Assembly (NCBI GenBank): GCA_026874595.1
Contig: CM049313.1
Coordinates: forward strand, 27,836,008 to 27,900,007
Length of the DNA: 64,000 nt
Direction: 5' to 3'
Source: Sipunculus nudus
Taxonomy: Eukaryota; Annelida; Sipuncula; Golfingiida; Sipunculidae
Shown here: piece after piece, positions 1 through 10,800 of the stretch
Layout: each line of letters starts with the position of its first letter
Position numbering within the stretch: position 1 is the stretch's first letter
Program-made: the position numbers and the translations under genes
The notes under the pieces: generated by a model
What the model saw: only the letters and a program-made list of their open reading frames with translations
Told to the model about the DNA's origin: nothing
The model's database searches: none

Positions 1-121
1 CGAGGATATAGGTAACACAGACTTTAATTTCAGGTTTCCAAGGTGATTTCCCTAGGACCTCCCTGGGTGTACAGTTAAAGGATTCTAGGTCTAATGGTTA
101 CGATTTGTGCCCTGTTAACAG
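1..121 (+). repeat. partial monomer at left edge
   Basis: This is the last 121 bp of a monomer cut by the window edge. It appears identical to 2782-2902, the tail of the ninth monomer of the first 9-monomer copy, including the private AAAGGATTC variant. The 9-monomer period therefore very likely continues to the left of the window. Confidence 0.92.
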
Positions 122-1357
122 ATGACCGCTTCATTTGGTCTCAAAAATAGGAAAAACATGCGCGACCAGTCTGCAGGAACTGATGAAACACTCCATGATC
201 AATATGCATGCAAAGAATCAAGGCGACCAAGGCATCAGTTATTCAGATACTGGAGCTTTTGTATCAAATCATCAATTATTCTGGGGGCTTCTTATGAGCT
301 CCATAGCTCCGAGGATATAGGTAACACAGACTTTAATTTCAGGTTTCCAAGGTGATTTCCCTAGGACCTCCCTGGGTGTACAGTTAAAAGATTCTAGGTC
401 TAATGGTTACGATTTGTGCCCTGTTAACAGATGACCGCCTCATTTGGTCTCAAAAATAGGAAAAACATGCGCGACCAGTCTGCAGGAACTGATGAAACAC
501 TCCATGATCAATATGCATGCAAAGAATCAAGGTGACCAAGGCATCAGTTATTCAGATACTGGAGCTTTTGTATCAAATCATCAATTATTCTGAGGGCTTC
601 TTATGAGCTCCATAGCTCCGAGGTTATAGGTAACACAGACTCGAATTTCAGGTTTCCAAGGTGATTTCCCTAGGACCTCCCTGGGTGTACAGTTAAAAGA
701 TTCTAGGTCTAATGGTTACGATTTGTGCCCTGTTAACAGATGACCGCTTCATTTGGTCTCAAAAATAGGAAAAACATGCGCGACCAGTCTGCAGGAACTG
801 ATGAAACACTCCATGATCAATATGCAAGCAAAGAAACAAGGCGACCAAGGCATCAGTTATTCAGATACTGGAGCTTTTGTATCAAATCATCAATTATTCT
901 GGGGGCTTCTTATGAGCTCCATAGCTCCGAGGATATAGGTAACACAGACTCTAATTTCAGGTTTCCAAGGTGATTTCCCTAGGAACTCCCTGGGTGTACA
1001 GTTAAAAGATTCTAGGACTAATGGTTACGATTTGTGCCCTGTTAACAGATGACCGCTTTATTTGGTCTCAAAAATAGGAAAAACATGCGCGGCCAGTCGG
1101 CAGGAACTGATGAAAAACTACATGATCAATATGCATGCAAAGAATCAAGGCGACCAAGGCATCAGTTATTCAGATACTGGAGCTTTTGTATCAAATCATC
1201 AATTATTCTGGGGGCTTCTTATGAGCTCCATAGCTCCGAGGATATAGGTAACACAGACTTTAATTTCAGGTTTCCAAGGTGATTTCCCTAGGACCTCCCT
1301 GGGTGTACAGTTAAAAGATTCTAGGTCTAATGGTTACTATTTGTGCCCTGTTAACAG

Positions 1358-1666
1358 ATGACCGCTTCATTTGGTCTCAAAAATAGGAAAAACATGCGCG
1401 ACCAGTCTGCAGGAACTGATGAAACACTCCATGATCAATATGCATGCAAAGAATCAAGGCGACCAAGGCATCAGTTATTCAGATACTGGAGCTTTTGTAT
1501 CAAATCATCAATTATTCTGGGGGCTTCTTATAAGCTCCATAGCTCCAAGGATATAGGTAACACAGACTCTAATTTCAGGTTTCCAAGGTGATTTCCCTAG
1601 GACCTCCCTGGGTGTACAGTTAAAAGATTCTAGGTCTAATGGTTACGATTTGTGCCCTGTTAACAG
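1358..1666 (+). repeat. subtype 'ccAagg' monomer (example)
   Basis: This subtype has G to A at offset 175 (ttatAag, which destroys the SacI-type GAGCTC and one side of the dyad) and G to A at offset 190 (ctccAagg, a CpG transition). It recurs throughout the window, for instance at 4139, 6920, 10937, 15881, 18352, 36268, 39666, 41211, 48006, 49860 and 60364. A sub-branch has gaatAaaggc and catGGg (11864, 16808, 19279, 20824, 30708, 40593, 42138). It is nearly always followed directly by a 'gggcGGctt' unit. Confidence 0.88.
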
Positions 1667-1975
1667 ATGACCGCTTCATTTGGTCTCAAAAATAGGAAAA
1701 ACATGCGCGACCAGTCTGGAGGAACTGATTAAAAACTCCATGATCAATATGCATGCAAAGAACCAAGGCGACCAAGGCATCAGTTATTCAGATACTGGAG
1801 CTTTTGTATCAAATCATCAATTATTCTGGGGGCGGCTTATGAGCTCCATAGCTCCGAGGATATAGGTAACACAGACTCTAATTTCAGGTTTCCAAGGTGA
1901 TTTCCCTAGGACCTCCCTGGGTGTACAGTTAAAAGATTCTAGGTCTAATGGTTACGATTTGTGCCCTGTTAACAG
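1667..1975 (+). repeat. subtype 'gggcGGctt' monomer (example)
   Basis: This is the most distinctive subtype. It has TT to GG at offsets 168-169 (gggcGGctt), G to T at offset 64 (gatTaa, a stop in frame 1), T to C at offset 97 (gaaCcaagg), and in most copies C to G at offset 53, which removes CTGCAG. I count 33 such units among 206, from 1667 to 60673. A minority (8774, 12173, 13718, 19588, 21133) keep CTGCAG. A sub-branch with cacagCctc marks 19588, 21133, 22987, 27311, 32871, 44919, 52641 and 55731. Confidence 0.9.
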
Positions 1976-4900
1976 ATGACCGCTTCATTTGGTCTCAAAA
2001 ATAGGAAAAACATGCGCGACCAGTCTGCAGGAACTGATGAAACACTCCATGATCAATATGCATGCAAAGGATCAAGGCGACCAAGGCATCAGTTATTCAG
2101 ATACTGGAGCTTTTGTATCAAATCATCAATTATTCTGGGGGCTTCTTATGAGCTCCATAGCTCCGAGGTTATAGGTAACACAGACTCGAATTTCAGGTTT
2201 CCAAGGTGATTTCCCTAGGACCTCCCTGGGTGTACAGTTAAAAGATTCTAGGTCTAATGGTTACGATTTGTGCCCTGTTAACAGATGACCGCTTCATTTG
2301 GTCTCAAAAATAGGAAAAACATGCGCGACCAGTCTGCAGGAACTGATGAAACACTCCATGATCAATATGCAAGCAAAGAAACAAGGCGACCAAGGCATCA
2401 GTTATTCAGATACTGGAGCTTTTGTATCAAATCATCAATTATTCTGGGGGCTTCTTATGAGCTCCATAGCTCCGAGGATATAGGTAACACAGACTCTAAT
2501 TTCAGGTTTACAAGGTGATTTCCCTAGGACCTCCCTGGGTGTACAGTTAAGAGGTTCTAGGTCTAATGGTTACGATTTGTGCCCTGTTAACAGATGACCG
2601 CTTCATTTGGTCTCAAAAATAGGAAAAACATGCGCGACCAGTCTGCAGGAACTGATGAAACACTCCATGATCAATATGCATGCAAAGAAACAAGGCGACC
2701 AAGGCATTAGTTATTCAGATACTGGAGCTTTTGTATCAAATCATCAATTATTCTGGGGGCTTCTTATGAGCTCAATAGCTCCGAGGATATAGGTAACACA
2801 GACTTTAATTTCAGGTTTCCAAGGTGATTTCCCTAGGACCTCCCTGGGTGTACAGTTAAAGGATTCTAGGTCTAATGGTTACGATTTGTGCCCTGTTAAC
2901 AGATGACCGCTTCATTTGGTCTCAAAAATAGGAAAAACATGCGCGACCAGTCTGCAGGAACTGATGAAACACTCCATGATCAATATGCATGCAAAGAATC
3001 AAGGCGACCAAGGCATCAGTTATTCAGATACTGGAGCTTTTGTATCAAATCATCAATTATTCTGGGGGCTTCTTATGAGCTCCATAGCTCCGAGGATATA
3101 GGTAACACAGACTTTAATTTCAGGTTTCCAAGGTGATTTCCCTAGGACCTCCCTGGGTGTACAGTTAAAAGATTCTAGGTCTAATGGTTACGATTTGTGC
3201 CCTGTTAACAGATGACCGCTTCATTTGGTCTCAAAAATAGGAAAAACATGCGCGACCAGTCTGCAGGAACTGATGAAACACTCCATGATCAATATGCATG
3301 CAAAGAATCAAGGTGACCAAGGCATCAGTTATTCAGATACTGGAGCTTTTGTATCAAATCATCAATTATTCTGAGGGCTTCTTATGAGCTCCATAGCTCC
3401 GAGGTTATAGGTAACACAGACTCGAATTTCAGGTTTCCAAGGTGATTTCCCTAGGACCTCCCTGGGTGTACAGTTAAAAGATTCTAGGTCTAATGGTTAC
3501 GATTTGTGCCCTGTTAACAGATGACCGCTTCATTTGGTCTCAAAAATAGGAAAAACATGCGCGACCAGTCTGCAGGAACTGATGAAACACTCCATGATCA
3601 ATATGCAAGCAAAGAAACAAGGCGACCAAGGCATCAGTTATTCAGATACTGGAGCTTTTGTATCAAATCATCAATTATTCTGGGGGCTTCTTATGAGCTC
3701 CATAGCTCCGAGGATATAGGTAACACAGACTCTAATTTCAGGTTTCCAAGGTGATTTCCCTAGGAACTCCCTGGGTGTACAGTTAAAAGATTCTAGGACT
3801 AATGGTTACGATTTGTGCCCTGTTAACAGATGACCGCTTTATTTGGTCTCAAAAATAGGAAAAACATGCGCGGCCAGTCGGCAGGAACTGATGAAAAACT
3901 ACATGATCAATATGCATGCAAAGAATCAAGGCGACCAAGGCATCAGTTATTCAGATACTGGAGCTTTTGTATCAAATCATCAATTATTCTGGGGGCTTCT
4001 TATGAGCTCCATAGCTCCGAGGATATAGGTAACACAGACTTTAATTTCAGGTTTCCAAGGTGATTTCCCTAGGACCTCCCTGGGTGTACAGTTAAAAGAT
4101 TCTAGGTCTAATGGTTACTATTTGTGCCCTGTTAACAGATGACCGCTTCATTTGGTCTCAAAAATAGGAAAAACATGCGCGACCAGTCTGCAGGAACTGA
4201 TGAAACACTCCATGATCAATATGCATGCAAAGAATCAAGGCGACCAAGGCATCAGTTATTCAGATACTGGAGCTTTTGTATCAAATCATCAATTATTCTG
4301 GGGGCTTCTTATAAGCTCCATAGCTCCAAGGATATAGGTAACACAGACTCTAATTTCAGGTTTCCAAGGTGATTTCCCTAGGACCTCCCTGGGTGTACAG
4401 TTAAAAGATTCTAGGTCTAATGGTTACGATTTGTGCCCTGTTAACAGATGACCGCTTCATTTGGTCTCAAAAATAGGAAAAACATGCGCGACCAGTCTGG
4501 AGGAACTGATTAAAAACTCCATGATCAATATGCATGCAAAGAACCAAGGCGACCAAGGCATCAGTTATTCAGATACTGGAGCTTTTGTATCAAATCATCA
4601 ATTATTCTGGGGGCGGCTTATGAGCTCCATAGCTCCGAGGATATAGGTAACACAGACTCTAATTTCAGGTTTCCAAGGTGATTTCCCTAGGACCTCCCTG
4701 GGTGTACAGTTAAAAGATTCTAGGTCTAATGGTTACGATTTGTGCCCTGTTAACAGATGACCGCTTCATTTGGTCTCAAAAATAGGAAAAACATGCGCGA
4801 CCAGTCTGCAGGAACTGATGAAACACTCCATGATCAATATGCATGCAAAGGATCAAGGCGACCAAGGCATCAGTTATTCAGATACTGGAGCTTTTGTATC

Positions 4901-5683
4901 AAATCATCAATTATTCTGGGGGCTTCTTATGAGCTCCATAGCTCCGAGGATATAGGTAACACAGACTTTAATTTCAGGTTTCCAAGGTGATTTCCCTAGG
5001 ACCTCCCTGGGTGTACAGTTAAAAGATTCTAGGTTTAATGGTTACTATTTGTGCCTTGTTAACAGATGACCGCTTCATTTTGTCTCAAAAATAGGAAAAA
5101 CATGCGCGACCAGTCTGCAGGAACTGATGAAACACTCCATGATCAATATGCATGCAAAGAATCAAGGTGACCAAGGCATCAGTTATTCAGATACTGGAGC
5201 TTTTGTATCAAATCATCAATTATTCTGGGGGCTTCTTATGAGCTCCATAGCTCCGAAGATATAGGTAACACAGACTCTAATTTCAGGGTTACAAGGTGAT
5301 TTCCCTAGGACCTCCCTGGGTGTACAGTTAAAAGATTCTAGGTCTAATGGTTACGATTTGTGCCCTGTTAACAGATGACCGCTTCATTTGGTCTCAAAAA
5401 TAGGAAAAACATGCGCGACCAATCTGCAGGAACTGATGAAACACTCTATGATCAATATGCATGCAAAGAATCAAGGTGACCAAGGCATCAGTTATTCAGA
5501 TACTGGAGCTTTTGTATCAAATCATCAATTATTCTGGGGGCTTCTTATGAGCTCCATAGCTCCGAAGATATAGGTAACACAGACTCTAATTTCAGGGTTC
5601 CAAGGTGATTTCCCTAGGACCTCCCTGGGTGTACAGTTAAAAGATTCTAGGTCTAATGGTTACGATTTGTGCCCTGTTAACAG

Positions 5684-5992
5684 ATGACCGCTTCATTTGG
5701 TCTCAAAAATAGGAAAAACATGCGCGACCAGTCTGCAGGAACTGATGAAACACTCCATGATCAATATGCATGCAAAGAATCAAGGCGACCAAGGCATCAG
5801 TTATTCAGATACTGGAGCTTTTGTATCAAATCATCAATTATTCTGGGGGCTTCTTATGAGCTCCATAGCTCCGAGGATATAGGTAACACAGACTTTAATT
5901 TCAGGTTTCCAAGGTGATTTCCCTAGGACCTCCCTGGGTGTACAGTTAAAAGATTCTAGGTCTAATGGTTACGATTTGTGCCCTGTTAACAG
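5684..5992 (+). repeat. representative 309-bp monomer
   Basis: This unit differs from my hand consensus mainly at one base (actTtaatt instead of actCtaatt). Landmarks by offset: two A5 tracts 9 bp apart near 22-35; the CpG pair in ATGCGCG at 37-43; PstI-type CTGCAG 50-55; BclI-type TGATCA 75-80; palindrome TGCATGCA 84-91; diagnostic CpG 103-104; dyad GAGCT-CCAT-AGCTC at 175-188; diagnostic CpG 189-190; CCTAGG 239-244; diagnostic CpG 289-290; GTTAAC 302-307. Two overlapping plus-strand frames exist: 77 codons from offset 1, and 61 codons from offset 14 that starts with TTG in nearly all units. Both are lost in many other units. GC is about 42%. I find no convincing internal half-repeat, so the unit does not look like a recent dimer. 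Confidence 0.93.
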
Positions 5993-7846
5993 ATGACCGC
6001 CTCATTTGGTCTCAAAAATAGGAAAAACATGCGCGACCAGTCTGCAGGAACTGATGAAACACTCCATGATCAATATGCATGCAAAGAATCAAGGTGACCA
6101 AGGCATCAGTTATTCAGATACTGGAGCTTTTGTATCAAATCATCAATTATTCTGAGGGCTTCTTATGAGCTCCATAGCTCCGAGGTTAAAGGTAACACAG
6201 ACTCGAATTTCAGGTTTCCAAGGTGATTTCCCTAGGACCTCCCTGGGTGTACAGTTAAAAGATTCTAGGTCTAATGGTTACGATTTGTGCCCTGTTAACA
6301 GATGACCGCTTCATTTGGTCTCAAAAATAGGAAAAACATGCGCGACCAGTCTGCAGGAACTGATGAAACACTCCATGATCAATATGCAAGCAAAGAAACA
6401 AGGCGACCAAGGCATCAGTTATTCAGATACTGGAGCTTTTGTATCAAATCATCAATTATTCTGGGGGCTTCTTATGAGCTCCATAGCTCCGAGGATATAG
6501 GTAACACAGACTCTAATTTCAGGTTTCCAAGGTGATTTCCCTAGGAACTCCCTGGGTGTACAGTTAAAAGATTCTAGGACTAATGGTTACGATTTGTGCC
6601 CTGTTAACAGATGACCGCTTTATTTGGTCTCAAAAATAGGAAAAACATGCGCGGCCAGTCGGCAGGAACTGATGAAAAACTACATGATCAATATGCATGC
6701 AAAGAATCAAGGCGACCAAGGCATCAGTTATTCAGATACTGGAGCTTTTGTATCAAATCATCAATTATTCTGGGGGCTTCTTATGAGCTCCATAGCTCCG
6801 AGGATATAGGTAACACAGACCTTAATTTCAGGTTTCCAAGGTGATTTCCCTAGGACCTCCCTGGGTGTACAGTTAAAAGATTCTAGGTCTAATGGTTACT
6901 ATTTGTGCCCTGTTAACAGATGACCGCTTCATTTGGTCTCAAAAATAGGAAAAACATGCGCGACCAGTCTGCAGGAACTGATGAAACACTCCATGATCAA
7001 TATGCATGCAAAGAATCAAGGCGACCAAGGCATCAGTTATTCAGATACTGGAGCTTTTGTATCAAATCATCAATTATTCTGGGGGCTTCTTATAAGCTCC
7101 ATAGCTCCAAGGATATAGGTAACACAGACTCTAATTTCAGGTTTCCAAGGTGATTTCCCTAGGACCTCCCTGGGTGTACAGTTAAAAGATTCTAGGTCTA
7201 ATGGTTACGATTTGTGCCCTGTTAACAGATGACCGCTTAGTTTGGTCTCAAAAATAGGAAAAACATGCGCGACCAGTCTGGAGGAACTGATTAAAAACTC
7301 CATGATCAATATGCATGCAAAGAACCAAGGCGACCAAGGCATCAGTTATTCAGATACTGGAGCTTTTGTATCAAATCATCAATTATTCTGGGGGCGGCTT
7401 ATGAGCTCCATAGCTCCGAGGATATAGGTAACACAGACTCTAATTTCAGGTTTCCAAGGTGATTTCCCTAGGACCTCCCTGGGTGTACAGTTAAAAGATT
7501 CTAGGTCTAATGGTTACGATTTGTGCCCTGTTAACAGATGACCGCTTCATTTGGTCTCAAAAATAGGAAAAACATGCGCGACCAGTCTGCAGGAACTGAT
7601 GAAACACTCCATGATCAATATGCATGCAAAGGATCAAGGCGACCAAGGCATCAGTTATTCAGATACTGGAGCTTTTGTATCAAATCATCAATTATTCTGG
7701 GGGCTTCTTATGAGCTCCATAGCTCCGAGGATATAGGTAACACAGACTTTAATTTCAGGTTTCCAAGGTGATTTCCCTAGGACCTCCCTGGGTGTACAGT
7801 TAAAAGATTCTAGGTCTAATGGTTACTATTTGTGCCTTGTTAACAG

Positions 7847-10800
7847 ATGACCGCTTCATTTTGTCTCAAAAATAGGAAAAACATGCGCGACCAGTCTGCA
7901 GGAACTGATGAAACACTCCATGATCAATATGCATGCAAAGAATCAAGGTGACCAAGGCATCAGTTATTCAGATACTGGAGCTTTTGTATCAAATCATCAA
8001 TTATTCTGGGGGCTTCTTATGAGCTCCATAGCTCCGAAGATATAGGTAACACAGACTCTAATTTCAGGGTTACAAGGTGATTTCCCTAGGACCTCCCTGG
8101 GTGTACAGTTAAAAGATTCTAGGTCTAATGGTTACGATTTGTGCCCTGTTAACAGATGACCGCTTCATTTGGTCTCAAAAATAGGAAAAACATGCGCGAC
8201 CAATCTGCAGGAACTGATGAAACACTCTATGATCAATATGCATGCAAAGAATCAAGGTGACCAAGGCATCAGTTATTCAGATACTGGAGCTTTTGTATCA
8301 AATCATCAATTATTCTGGGGGCTTCTTATGAGCTCCATAGCTCCGAAGATATAGGTAACACAGACTCTAATTTCAGGGTTCCAAGGTGATTTCCCTAGGA
8401 CCTCCCTGGGTGTACAGTTAAAAGATTCTAGGTCTAATGGTTACGATTTGTGCCCTGTTAACAGATGACCGCTTCATTTGGTCTCAAAAATAGGAAAAAC
8501 ATGCGCGACCAGTCTGCAGGAACTGATGAAACACTCCATGATCAATATGCATGCAAAGAAAAAAGGCGACCAAGGCATGGGTTATTCAGATACTGGAGCT
8601 TTTGTATCAAATCATCAATTATTCTGGGGGCTTCTTATAAGCTCCATAGCTCCAAGGATATGGGTAACACAGACTCTAATTTCAGGTTTCCAAGGTGATT
8701 TCCCTAGGACCTCCCTGGGTGTACAGTTAAAAGATTCTAGGTCTAATGGTCACGATTTGTGCCCTGTTAACAGATGACCGCTTCATTTGGTCTCAAAAAT
8801 AGGAAAAACATGCGCGACCAGTCTGCAGGAACTGATTAAAAACTCCATGATCAATATGCATGCAAAGAACCAAGGCGACCAAGGCATCAGTTATTCAGAT
8901 ACTGGAGCTTTTGTATCAAATCATCAATTATTCTGGGGGCGGCTTATGAGCTCCATAGCTCCGAGGATATAGGTAACACAGACTCTAATTTCAGGTTTCC
9001 AAGGTGATTTCCCTAGGACCTCCCTGGGTGTACAGTTAAAAGATTCTAGGTCTAATGGTTACGATTTGTGCCCTGTTAACAGATGACCGCTTCATTTGGT
9101 CTCAAAAATAGGAAAAACATGCGCGACCAGTCTGCAGGAACTGATGAAACACTCCATGATCAATATGCATGCAAAGAATCAAGGTGACCAAGGCATCAGT
9201 TATTCAGATACTGGAGCTTTTGTATCAAATCATCAATTATTCTGGGGGCTTCTTATGAGCTCCATAGCTCCGAAGATATAGGTAACACAGACTCTAATTT
9301 CAGGGTTACAAGGTGATTTCCCTAGGACCTCTCTGGGTGTACAGTTAAAAGATTCTAGGTCTAATGGTTACGATTTGTGCCCTGTTAACAGATGACCGCT
9401 TCATTTGGTCTCAAAAATAGGAAAAACATGCGCGACCAGTCTGCAGGAACTGATGAAACACTCCATGATCAATATGCATGCAAAGAATCAAGGTGACCAA
9501 GGCATCAGTTATTCAGATACTGGAGCTTTTGTATCAAATCATCAATTATTCTGGGGGCTTCTTATGAGCTCCATAGCTCCGAGGATATAGGTAACACAGA
9601 CTTTAATTTCAGGTTTCCAAGGTGATTTCCCTAGGACCTCCCTGGGTGTACAGTTAAGAGGTTCTAGGTCTAATGGTTATGATTTGTGCCCTGTTAACAG
9701 ATGACCGCTTCATTTGGTCTCAAAAATAGGAAAAACATGCGCGACCAGTCTGCAGGAACTGATGAAACACTCCATGATCAATATGCATGCAAAGAAACAA
9801 GGCGACCAAGGCATCAGTTATTCAGATACTGGAGCTTTTGTATCAAATCATCAATTATTCTGGGGGCTTCTTATGAGCTCAATAGCTCCGAGGATATAGG
9901 TAACACAGACTCTAATTTCAGGTTTCCAAGGTGATTTCCCTAGGACCTCCCTGGGTGTACAGTTAAGAGGTTTTAGGTCTTATGGTTACGATTTGTGCCC
10001 TGTTAACAGATGACCGCTTCATTTGGTCTCAAAAATAGGAAAAACATGCGCGACCAGTCTGCAGGAACTGATGAAACACTCCATGATCAATATGCATGCA
10101 AAGGATCAAGGCGACCAAGGCATCAGTTATTCAGATACTGGAGCTTTTGTATCAAATCATCAATTATTCTGGGGGCTTCTTATGAGCTCCATTGCTCCGA
10201 GGATATAGGTAACACAGACTCTAATTTCAGGTTTCCAAGGTGATTTCCCTAGGAACTCCCTGGGTGTACAGTTAAAAGATTCTAGGACTAATGGTTACGA
10301 TTTGTGCCCTGTAAACAGATGACCGCTTTATTTGGTCTCAAAAATAGGAAAAACATGCGCGACCAGTCGGCAGGAACTGATGAAAAACTCCATGATCAAT
10401 ATGCATGCAAAGAATCAAGGCGAGCAAGGCATCAGTTATTCAGATACTGGAGCTTTTGTATCAAATCATCAATTATTCTGGGGGCTTCTTATGAGCTCCA
10501 TAGCTCCGAGGATATAGGTAACACAGACTTTAATTTCAGGTTTCCAAGGTGATTTCCCTAGGACCTCCCTGGGTGTACAGTTAAAAGATTCTAGGTCTAA
10601 TGGTTACTATTTGTGCCCTGTTAACAGATGACCGCTTCATTTGGTCTCAAAAATAGGAAAAACATGCGCGACCAGTCTGCAGGAACTGATGAAACACTCC
10701 ATGATCAATATGCATGCAAAGAATCAAGGTGACCAAGGCATCAGTTATTCAGATACTGGAGCTTTTGTATCAAATCATCAATTATTCTGGGGGCTTCTTA

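Larger units (their letters stand above)
122..8464 (+). repeat. 9-monomer HOR, 2781 bp, three copies
   Basis: Copies lie at 122-2902, 2903-5683 and 5684-8464. The monomer order is the same in each: a plain unit; a unit with TGA-creating changes (ctgAggg, gaggTta); a unit with gcaAgcaaagaAac; a unit with ttTatttgg and ggccagtcGg; a 'ctTataAgctcc...ccAagg' unit; a 'gggcGGctt' unit; then three more. The first six monomers of copies 1 and 2 differ at one base that I can see (432-440 region, cCtc versus cTtc). Monomers 7-9 differ: copy 1 (1976-2902) carries one set, while copies 2 and 3 share another (for example tttTgtctc near 5085 and 7861, and cgaccAatc near 5421 and 8202). Copies 2 and 3 differ at roughly six bases. 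Confidence 0.93.

Noticed and set aside
135-320. Recurrent 61-codon frame as a gene family
   Set aside because: It begins with TTG in nearly all units (a true ATG only near 23000), overlaps the other frame, and is broken by ctgAggg in some subtypes. No family is recognised.
122-355. Recurrent 77-codon frame as a gene family
   Set aside because: More than half of the units have it truncated by stops or a 1-bp deletion, there is no recognisable domain, and it lies wholly within a satellite monomer.
122-430. 309-bp unit as a dimer of about 155-bp halves
   Set aside because: Only short, weak similarities (such as atgatcaatat versus atcatcaatta) are seen between the halves. The two-nucleosome length is noted, but a dimeric origin is not supported.
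5764-5774. Plant RY-type promoter element (CATGCA)
   Set aside because: The motif is present in most monomers, but it is short and palindromic, with no promoter context or known host.
5912-5926. Similarity of TGATTTCC to the yeast CDEIII core
   Set aside because: Only part of the core matches, the CCGAA half is missing, and such a short match is expected by chance.
8478-8777. 99-codon frame, repeated at 13422-13721
   Set aside because: It exists only because ataTag became atGgg in one subtype, removing a stop, and it was copied by the 16-monomer duplication. No sign of coding.
10304-10552. 82-codon frames (also at 15248 and 17719)
   Set aside because: They are the 77-codon frame extended upstream by loss of the TAA in gttaac (gtAaac), with a GTG start. 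This is a copied point mutation.
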